Shown in pieces: positions 55,628-64,000 of a stretch of DNA of 64,000 bases. The stretch's first letter is position 1, and each line of letters starts with the position of its first letter. The stretch comes from Hydractinia symbiolongicarpus (Eukaryota > Cnidaria > Hydrozoa > Anthoathecata > Hydractiniidae): NCBI RefSeq assembly GCF_029227915.1, contig NC_079882.1:26789001-26853000 (forward strand), read 5' to 3'. A program made the position numbers and the translations under genes. Below the pieces are notes generated by a model. The model was not told where the DNA came from. It ran no database searches and saw only the letters and a list, made by a program, of their open reading frames with translations.

Positions 55628-57419
55628 CTATCTTTTTATTCGTTTAGTTCGTACGCACTCCTTTGCTGTGCCTTTTCCCTCGTTGTGAAGGTATGAATCC
55701 ACTTCATCGCGTAAACTTGCTGACCTTACTCTGATACTTTTACCAGGCCCTCGTTTTAAACCAGAGCGGCTGAGTAACAATTCGAGTTGAATCTTCTCCT
55801 GCAAAGAAGAAAATATCACATAACCACGCCTTTGGAAAGAAAAAACAGACCACGTATGAGCGCGAAGACTTACTTGTTTTTGCGCTTTAGAGACGGATTC
55901 GGGTACATCAGGAATGACGTAAGACAGTAAAAATTTGACAGCCAACACAACATTCTAAGCGAAAATATAAAAAATATAAAATCTTTAACACAAATATTAA
56001 GGTTGAATGAGCAAAAACAGGATAAATTTAATCAATCTCTTCCCCACGGCTCTTTTTATTAGAAAAAAAACTGGTTACGAAGCTAAATATGGTTTTTAGT
56101 TTGTTTAGGCAAAAAACAATGACAAACCTACGAAAACACCACAATAAAAAACAAATATTTAAATAACTGCTGACATTTTGTAAAGGGGGGAGGAGAAAGT
56201 TTTTTAAGTATGGAAGTAAAAATATGTAAAAATACTAGTTTTTATATAAAAAAAAAAATAATATTTAAGTGATGAATAACTTTTTGGAAATAGTAGAAAA
56301 AAATATTATACCTCATATATATATTTTTTGCGCGATAGCAAGATGAAAATATTTCGCGTATTATATTTTGCGCGATTTTAAATTCCCCCGCAAATAACAG
56401 GAAAAAGTGTAAAATTCAGGGGTCTAGAAAGAAACGTTTTGCGCATAATAACCCTTGCGCAATAACAAAATTTTTCGGGGCGAAAATTATAAGGTATACC
56501 TCGGTTAGGGTTAGGGTTAGAAATTTCAGGCACACTAAAAAGAGTCAAATCAGGGATAGGTTGTAACAAGGGACTAAAAAAATCACCCTATCCCTAGTTC
56601 GTGATTTTCCTCCTTTCCCAGAGAAAGTCAATACTTCACGCTAAGAACGTACACAAAAAGGTAAATTCGACGGAAGTTCCGGTTGATTTTTCACAGGGTA
56701 GCAACTATAATTTCGGATGTTGTTAAACCTTATATTTTATCATAAAAAATCTCGTTAAAAAATAAACCCAGAGACAAAACCCAATCGTTTGAAAACACTC
56801 TGGCAAATATTTCAAGCAAAATAACAGATTACACTTTATTGCAAGAAAACTTAGTATTGCGCCAATTTCTCCCTCAAAAAAGTTTTACTTTAAGTGGATT
56901 AATTTGCTCAAGGACTCATTTTTGCGATTTTTGGCTATTTTTTTAAAAACTGAAAACGACCTATTTGCAAAAATATGTCCTTGTCCAATTTTTTTTAAAA
57001 AAAGGTGGCAGAATAATCACACTTTTCACATCTGGGCCGATTTGATGATACTGAGTCGATGTTGAAACCCTGTTCGCATAAATTTTAACATTCCCGACCA
57101 GAGATATAAGATGATTTCACCGATTCATTACTGTAAATATAAAACATGCAAACCTCAAATATAACAACAATCCACAGGTTATTGTAAGTTGTCACAACCA
57201 CAGGTATTGTTGCCATGGTGTATGTTGTTAAGTTAAATAGAGGTAAGTGAGACAATGTTGAATTGACTGGGATATCGAGTAAAGTCATGTTGGATGGAAC
57301 AACGTGTTCTATGGTGGATGTTTTAAAATCGCGACCAAATCTTGATGTTAAGCCAAGTATCAAGGCGTTGGTGATCATTCCAGTATAGTTAAGAAATGTT
57401 AAAATGGTGTACCACATCC
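55628..57419 (-). CDS. Anoctamin (TMEM16) C-terminal exons; partial gene or fragment
   Basis: Three phase-matched exons on the minus strand: 57419-57154, 55954-55874, 55798-55628 (172 codons plus stop, beginning two bases into a codon). They read MWYTILTFLNYTGMITNAL (matching the anoctamin helix usually written IWY..L..I...TNA), then YNNLWIVVIFENVVLAVKFL and SYVIPDVPESVSKAQKQ (the conserved terminal helix and IPDVP motif), then a basic tail ending at 55628. Anoctamins are calcium-activated chloride channels or lipid scramblases with ten membrane helices. Only the last two helices are here. I found no upstream anoctamin exon between 57420 and 59413. Either the remaining exons lie beyond the CNG gene, making that gene nested in an intron, or this is a duplicated fragment. 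The loop between the helices is longer than usual and has NMT, NST and NLT glycosylation sequons. Confidence 0.75.
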
Positions 57420-59413
57420 CTAAACGAAAGTTATTTAGCTATGCAAAAGAAATTCTAAAACCGAAGAATTACACCCAGCTGACCTTTGCAAATGCATAAA
57501 TTATCATAAATAACTAAACATAACCTTTTGGATTCGGACCACGCTATGCGTAATTTTGGAACAGAAGTTGTACTTATATTCCATGCTGTTTATAAGCGCA
57601 TAAATGCGCCATTTGTACGTTTTATCGACTTCGTATTTCGTTCCGACATATATCAAACAGTGTAGAACGAAATAGTTTGCATCACAAGAAACGGAGTGGA
57701 AAAAAAACATTTATACACGTACAACGTATAAAAGAGTTTTGGACATCGAACAAAAAGAACAGAGTGGTGCCAAATATATAAATATTACAAGCAAAAAAGG
57801 AAAAAGAAATAAAACATTCAATGGACGAAGGTAAGGAGAAAAAGACATGTAAGTTTTGTTTTTTCTATAACCATATTGTTTGTATGTATTTTGTCGCTCG
57901 AAATCGTCAAAGATTTTGTTACAGCTGCCATAGACGAGCTATAAAATATTAGCGCGGTTAATTCAGAGAAAAAAATGGAAAAAAATAATCGCAACTTTTA
58001 TCCATTCTGATAACACAGTAAAATATTTGTGATTACACGTATTTTTTATAATTTGGACAACACACTTGTTTCACACTTGTTTCACTGTGGGATAAATAAG
58101 AAAACATACTTCGCGATTACAAATCGCCAATTTTTCGCGCTTTTGATTATTTTTATCTGAAAGTTTCGTGCTTTTTTTACAAGAGATGACGACATGCAGG
58201 CTTAGAAAAGAGTAAAAACTAAAGACTAACACTAAAGAAAGCTAAAGAAAACATCAATTTAAAAATTGTAAAAATTAATTATTTTACGTAATATAGCTAT
58301 ATATATAAAAATATGAAAAAAATATTACCATATTTAATGTTTTTAGGGAATTTTTTTTTTTATCTCGCAAGTTTGTTTGAAAATAAGAAGACGCATGATA
58401 AGAGAAAACGAAAAAGAAAGAATGGTATTGTTAAAGTATTTCGAAAGAAAGTATTGAGATGTAAGTCTTAATGCCCTGCTTATATAGCACAAGTCCGCCA
58501 TCTATTCACCAAAACCAGATGCTGCAGAAAAAGAACAGAAAAGAGTTCCCAATAGAATTGTTCAAAAAAGACAGTTAATCAGTTAGAAGATTAGATAAAT
58601 GTTTTTTATATGATTCTTTTTCTATGGAAATTTGATATAAGAAAATAATTGAAGTAATGGAAAGGGACACTCAAAGGTATGTTATAGTTTAAAGAAAAAA
58701 GATGTGAATAATTAATCAGAACGATCTTAGTTTGTGTCCTACCACTAAATTATTCGTCAACATTTTCATATTTTGGAGAAGGACAGTAAGAATCAGCTAC
58801 AAAAGGGCGTGACTGAATTAATGTTGTGAATATATGAATATATGAAGATGTGAAGAATGTATTTGTGAATTTCCAGCTGAATATCATTCCAAACAATTTT
58901 GATGAGTAAATCAGTTAATTTTTTTCATATATCAATATAGCTAGTATATAATATACATTTTGGAAGTCACGCAAATGTGGATCTCCGCCTTTGATCCTCT
59001 CATTTCTTTTGAGTAATAAAACTAAGTGAAAACTTGACCACGCCTTTTTAATGTAGGAGAATACTGTATAGTTAGTTAGTTTGTGCATAAAAGCATAGCG
59101 AAAAAAACATTGAGGTGGAGCGGAAAGTAAGTGGCGGAGCTTCACACAAACCACGATCTTTTAGCGCATTTGAGAAACGATGTAAATTCTTTATACTCCG
59201 CAGGGTGTACAGTTTAAACTCCTCCGCTGTGCTTAAGTAAGTACTATAATTAAAAAATTAAATTGAAAATCAATAATTAAACAAGATATAATGATATTAA
59301 AACTTCTGCAAAATCATCTGCATATTTTGATTTTGTGAATCTATGAAATTGATTTTTTTCTCATTTCGTCGGATATAGAGGAACAAGAAAGCGAAGGAAG
59401 GAAAATCTTCAAC
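57420..59413. other. Spacer between the anoctamin exons and the CNG gene
   Basis: The two genes face away from each other. I looked for further anoctamin exons on the minus strand and found none. The frame 57504-57710 (minus) has no anoctamin motif. The CNG promoter and any 5' UTR exon should lie in the right part. The sequence just before the ATG is purine-rich. Confidence 0.45.
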
Positions 59414-62400
59414 ATGCAAACCTCTGAAGTATTACCTCTTGTCTCTCTCACGATTACGAAGAGCGACGAGAAAGCGTCTAATTGTCTGTCTAATCAAAGT
59501 TTGAGAAAGACGCATTTGCACGCGGACTACTCAGAGTCACTCCCTTCTCAATTAGATAGACTAAATGAGAAAAATATATGGGTTCAGCCAATACGAGAAA
59601 GCCACTCTGATTGTTTCTCTTCTAATTGGTTAGGTCGTAATGATTGGAGAAACGACAGTCAAAAAAGATGGAGTATGGCAACACATAAAATCAAAAACCT
59701 ATTAGCAGTTGGCGACGCGTTGAATGTCAGTAAGCGAAGAAGCAGAGCAATGTCAGTCGAACAGAAAAGCAATTTCTTGGAAAAATTCAGCACTAGAGAC
59801 AGACGATGTTCGGGAGCAAGTTTTGACACAAGAAGAAAAGATACGACACATTTAAACGATGTTTTCTCGCATGTCAGTTCTACCGAACTCAGAGAACTTT
59901 ATTCAGAATTACACGAGTCCAAGACAAACGTTTCAAATTGTGGAGATTTCTTTCAAGAAAGAAGAGGTTGTCGTTTATTTCAAGTGCTTTTCGAGCCCTA
60001 CAGTACCTTCATATACGCATGGTCTTGGGTCGTTATAATGGCCATTCATTACAATGCTTGGGTAATAATATTTCGAATTGCTTTTCCAGAAGCTCAAACT
60101 GTTTATCCAGTGTTATGGTTTTGTCTCGATTACACAGCCGATTTTATTTACTTGGTAGATATCTTGATTGCGTCCAGGATATCATTTTTAGAAAACGGTA
60201 TATACGTCGAAAACGTTAAAAGAGTGATGATAAAATATTGTAAATCCAGCAAGTTTTTCCTAGACATTTTAAGCTTGCTTCCGTTGGACATTTTGTATAT
60301 ATTTTACTCAGTGAATCCGATCTTCCGATTGCCGAGGTTAATCAAGTTCTGTAGGATTTTTCAGGCGAAGAAGATAGTCGAGTCAATGACAAACGTTCCG
60401 AACTTACTTCGTGGTGTATTTTGGCTGCACATCATGTTTTTATTGATGCACTGGAATTCCTGTTTCTTCTTTATTATTTCCAAGTACGAAGGATTTGGGT
60501 CTAACAATTGGGTTTATCCACGCTTAGTAGGAGAGCATAAAGTTCTCACCCACAGGTATATTAAAAGCATGTACTGGTCGACAGTGGTCCTCACAACCAT
60601 TGGAGAGAGCACAGCTCCACAAACAACCATTGAGTAAGTGTGTTGTTAACCTATTCCCCTTTTGGTTTTTATACTTGATGTACTTGATGTTAAGCCATTT
60701 AAAAATAGTTATGGAATTATGTTTTTTTTAAAGAAAAGGAAAATTTTAGCAAATAATTTTTTTTCAGATGTTTGTACATGATCATATGCTACATCACGGG
60801 AATCTTTATATTTGCGACTATAGTTGGTAAGACGTACAAAATTTTACAATAACCACAACTTTTTATTCCATGTATGCAGAGAATTTACTTCCCTCTTGTT
60901 ATTCTAGGCCAAGCTGGCAATGTAATACAAAACATGAATGCGAGTAGAATGGAATTTGAAAAGCAGAGAGTAAGAAGACTATTATTATCTGCTGAAGCAA
61001 GTCATGTAAACACAACATGCTTAATCTTTTTTTTGTATCGTAGGACAACACGATGCAATATATGAAAGGTCACAACGTACCAAGTCATCTTCAAAAACGA
61101 GTAAGACTATGGTATGATTACACCTATTCAAGGTGAGCAAGAAATTTCTAATTCAGGTTTCCAGTGTACAAGTCAAGAAAAAATATTATTACTATTATTA
61201 TTACTATATCCACCTCAACGTGAAAACGATGTGATTCCTGTGTTCTGAATGTATACACTAGGTATACACCGGCATGACTAACCCAATTTCCCTCAAATGC
61301 CATTGGTTGACCCGTAGCTATGGTAAAGATACTTGCTAAACATGCAGGCGCTGTGGCCCGAACCAGCGACCTTGTGATTACGAAGCGAACTCCATAACCA
61401 CTAGGCCACGCGCCACGAAATATGGGTTAGAAATGTTGGTAAAAATTTAGACAACAGCACAAAATTTGGTGCTTACCCACGTAACGGTTAAAATACTGAT
61501 AAGAAGGGAACGCAAATTACCGTAAGAATTCCGATCTAAAAGTATTTATTAAAAACACTTTTAATAACTCTCTGAAGGTTATTAAAAATGTGAGAGTTTC
61601 GTTAGTCAAAAATGATTGTTGTTATTAAAAATTTAACAGCACAAAGGTTAAAAAAACAGCCGGTTTTAAGAGATGGTACAAATTTTTAGGTCATTAAGAA
61701 AATTTATTCGCTTTTTACAAACATTTTTACCGATGTCTAGTAACTGGGTTCGTTCACGTCTCTCAAAGAGCATAAAGCTCTCAATCACAGGTGTAATAAT
61801 AGCAATAGCACATTGTACATGAATATATTCCTAGGGGACGTTTCAACGGTGGAGACGACATCAATGAAGTAACCATGTTGCCCGATAAAATGAAAACAGA
61901 ATTGGCGTTGCATGTGCATCTAGAAACACTTAGAAAGGTACACCCCAAAACCAACTAACCATACCCATGCATGCAATTATTAAACCGGTTACCGAAGCAA
62001 CAAAACAAAACTCTTTGTATTTCATTACAGGTCTCGTTTCTTCAAAAGTGCCAACCTGAGTTCTTACATGATTTGGTGCTAAAAATGAAACTCCACATTT
62101 TTACACCTGGTGATTTCATCGTGCGCAAGGGAGAGATAGCAAGAGAGATGTATGTTATAAGTGATGGCATTGCAGAGGTTGTAAGGTACGTGATAGTATT
62201 GTTAGACTGTTCAAATAGCACTAAAATATAATACATACTGCAGGAAAGTATTTTAAAATTGTAGACATTTTATTTTAGCGACAGCGGAAGAGTGCTAAAA
62301 GTACTCCAACCCGGTGATTTTTTCGGAGAGATTGGTTTGCTTAGCTTGAGTGCCGGACAAAATCGGTATTAATAAATATATATTTTTTTTAATCTATCAC

Positions 62401-63697
62401 GGAGAACGTACTTGTATTTAATTTTCATTAACCTTTGTATTTGTAGGCGCACAGCTGACGTACGTTCATGTGGATATATTGAACTGTTCGTTTTAAGCAA
62501 AGATGACGTCATGACCTCCATCAGAGATTATCCTGACGCTCAGAAAATACTCGCAAAACATGGACGCAAACGTTTGTTACTCGGCTCAAAATTTAACAAC
62601 GGTCCACGAAACGATACGACTTCGTCTTCATCTGATAGCGAGATCGAGTTAAAGATCACAAGGCCTGATTCCGAGATTTCGGAGACCTACTTTACAACAA
62701 ACCATGTGGGAGAGGATGAGAAGGTGTCGACCCAGATATCGATAGACGACATTGATCACAACACAAAGGATGACTTAGATGCCGCGACGCCAACCTACAA
62801 CTTCTTAACATCGCCAAGAAATGGATTTTACCTGGGCACACCACGGCACTCTATCACTTCTTTAAAACCAGTCCTGCGAAGAAACTCTTCCATATCGTCT
62901 CAGCACAGTAATGTGATAGGGCCAGCATCGTCATTAAAAAGTTTAGATAACAGATTATTTTCTCTCCAAAGCAGAAAGAAACCAAAAACACACAAATTGT
63001 ACTCTAGTGATGAAGAAGAAGGTTGTATGAGATTACTACCTGTGAAAAGAAACATACGAAGAAGTCACTCTGACATGCAACGAAGAAGAAAACGATCAGC
63101 TGTTACAGGTAGTAAACGCAGTGTGTTCAGTGACAGTGAACACCGTGCTTCAAAAAACAACCAACTGAAATCTTTATCATCGTTATCATCAATAGCGGTG
63201 CACGATTCCACTATTGTTAATAAACATTTTGTGGAACGCGGAAATTTAGACAATGAAGATCAATTTTTGAAGTCCGTTCAGGAGATTTATTCGAGTATGA
63301 TGCAGAAATTGAAGCAAAAGATGGTATGTGTGTACAGGATCTTTATTTATTGTGTCTTATAATAAATGTGTTTCACTGTAAATTTTTCATTGTCGTGACG
63401 CATTTTCAAGGTGTTTCTTTTTTCTAGAAGGCTGAAGTGAAGCAGCTGGAAAGAAAACTATCCGAATTACAAACAAGAAATGTAGAAAAACAAAAGGATA
63501 AAGAAAAATTCATAGAAAGGGAAGAAGAATTAGTGAGAGAGTTAAGCAAAAAGGAAACTGAACTTTATAACGCTACCAATGAGAAGAAATGTCAGGAACA
63601 AGAGTTCCGCATGAGAGAAGAAAACTTAAGAAGAAAATTAGAGGCGATGGAGAAAGAGATGAACGAATATCGTTCTGTGGTGAGTCACATCACGTGA
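59414..63697 (+). CDS. Cyclic nucleotide-gated (CNG-type) cation channel
   Basis: Plasma-membrane channel opened by cGMP/cAMP. Nine exons: 59414-60633, 60768-60826, 60908-60969, 61044-61132, 61835-61937, 62031-62185, 62279-62365, 62447-63323, 63428-63697. They sum to 2,922 nt, exactly 973 codons plus stop. Order: a Ser-rich N-terminus of about 195 residues; S1 201-222, S2 232-253, S3 281-298, S4 303-318 (few positive charges, as in CNG), S5 333-355; pore helix YIKSMYWSTVVLTTIGE with the TIGE filter (395-398); S6 IICYITGIFIFATIVG; C-linker; cyclic-nucleotide domain (about 505-625) with PGDFFGEIGLLSL and the phosphate-contact RTADVRS; a long Ser/Arg-rich region; and a C-terminal coiled coil (about 885-970). 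The TIGE filter separates it from HCN and EAG channels. The C-terminal coiled coil resembles the trimerisation helix of CNGA subunits. A SINE lies in intron 4. Confidence 0.92.
61280..61414 (-). repeat. tRNA-derived SINE fragment (family A) in CNG intron 4
   Basis: Minus strand: the head 61414-61347 starts GGCGCGTGGCCTAGTGGTTA and ends CACAGCGCC, so its ends pair. The B-box region is GCTGGTTCGGGCC. The body that follows has ACCATAGCTACGGGTCAACC and TTTGAGGGAAATTGGG, matching the family A body at 41755-41810. It is truncated after about 65 bases of body. Confidence 0.7.
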
Positions 63698-64000
63698 TTT
63701 TCCATTCTGATTGGTTTGTTGACTACTGTGAATAAATTCTCATGATTTTATTTGATTTTATAGCTAATTAAATTTATTTTTTATAAATACTGATCCATAT
63801 GAAATGTTTTTGCATCATTAAGATGTGGAGTCACCGAATTGTAATCACGTCTATAGATATCGTTGTAATTTTTTAGCTTCACCTTTAGTATATGCTATAA
63901 CAACGCATGCATTCGATATATGACTCTTTCGTCATAAGAATGAAAGAGAAAGCAAATGGTTTATATCTCACCGATGTCCTGTGCTCGTTGTGGAACTGGT
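63698..64000. other. 3' flank of the CNG gene
   Basis: AATAAA occurs at 63731-63736, 34 bases after the stop, and is the best candidate polyadenylation signal. Nothing else is recognised up to the window end. Confidence 0.5.
63731..63736 (+). promoter_or_regulatory. Polyadenylation hexamer of the CNG gene
   Basis: Canonical AATAAA 34 bases past the stop codon, within GTGAATAAATTCTC. Its use is inferred from position. Confidence 0.55.

Noticed and set aside
56508-56525. Telomeric repeat (GGTTAG)3
   Set aside because: Only three units in the middle of a gene-containing region. Too short to support a telomere or an interstitial telomeric array.
57504-57710. Possible further anoctamin exon on the minus strand
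   Set aside because: The translation has no anoctamin helix or motif, and no phase-matched splice sites join it to 57419.
61347-61414. tRNA gene on the minus strand
   Set aside because: It is too short, the T arm is irregular, and it is followed by the SINE family A body.

Overview
The window is eukaryotic, AT-rich and intron-dense, and looks like an early-branching metazoan. Its gene content (a seven-Ig VEGFR/PDGFR-type receptor tyrosine kinase, POLR3B, EOGT, a CNG channel, an anoctamin fragment), short GT-AG introns and mix of transposons (Ginger-like element, Penelope-like element, tRNA-derived SINEs, a RAG1-like zinc-domain relic) suggest a cnidarian, probably a hydrozoan. That placement is inference. 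The long gene models were built by hand from splice signals, reading-frame phase and conserved family motifs.

Layout. 1-1.76 kb: non-coding. 1.76-12.5 kb (- strand): a complete 17-exon receptor tyrosine kinase (signal peptide, 7 Ig domains, TM, kinase, tyrosine-rich tail; 1,229 aa). One intron holds a 5'-truncated LINE nested in an older repeat, and another holds about 370 bp of (TA)n. 12.5-20.3 kb: intergenic, with small repeats, a RAG1-like relic, a SINE and a perfect 42-bp palindrome. 20.3-21.3 kb (+): an intronless orphan single-pass membrane protein. 22.1-33.1 kb (-): POLR3B, the second-largest RNA polymerase III subunit, 39 exons found and only the N-terminal exon missing. 33-44.8 kb: a transposon-rich stretch with a LINE fragment, tandem repeats, a 2.8-kb Ginger-like DNA transposon with perfect termini and target duplication, and SINEs, one of them split by a 1.28-kb TA-flanked element. 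44.8-52.4 kb (+): EOGT, 17 exons, 507 aa, with two SINEs and a Penelope-like remnant in its introns. 54.1-55.1 kb (+): an intronless seven-TM receptor-like protein. 55.6-57.4 kb (-): three C-terminal anoctamin exons. 59.4-63.7 kb (+): a nine-exon CNG-type channel of 973 aa.

The host genes belong to unrelated processes (receptor signalling, Pol III transcription, ER O-GlcNAc glycosylation, ion conduction) and do not form a functional cluster. The most striking material is mobile DNA and how it touches host genes: the Ginger-like element with its 84-bp array of palindromic sub-terminal motifs, a SINE insertion that duplicated the splice acceptor of an EOGT exon, and two in-frame acceptors that would add or remove a 38-residue basic insert in the receptor kinase domain.
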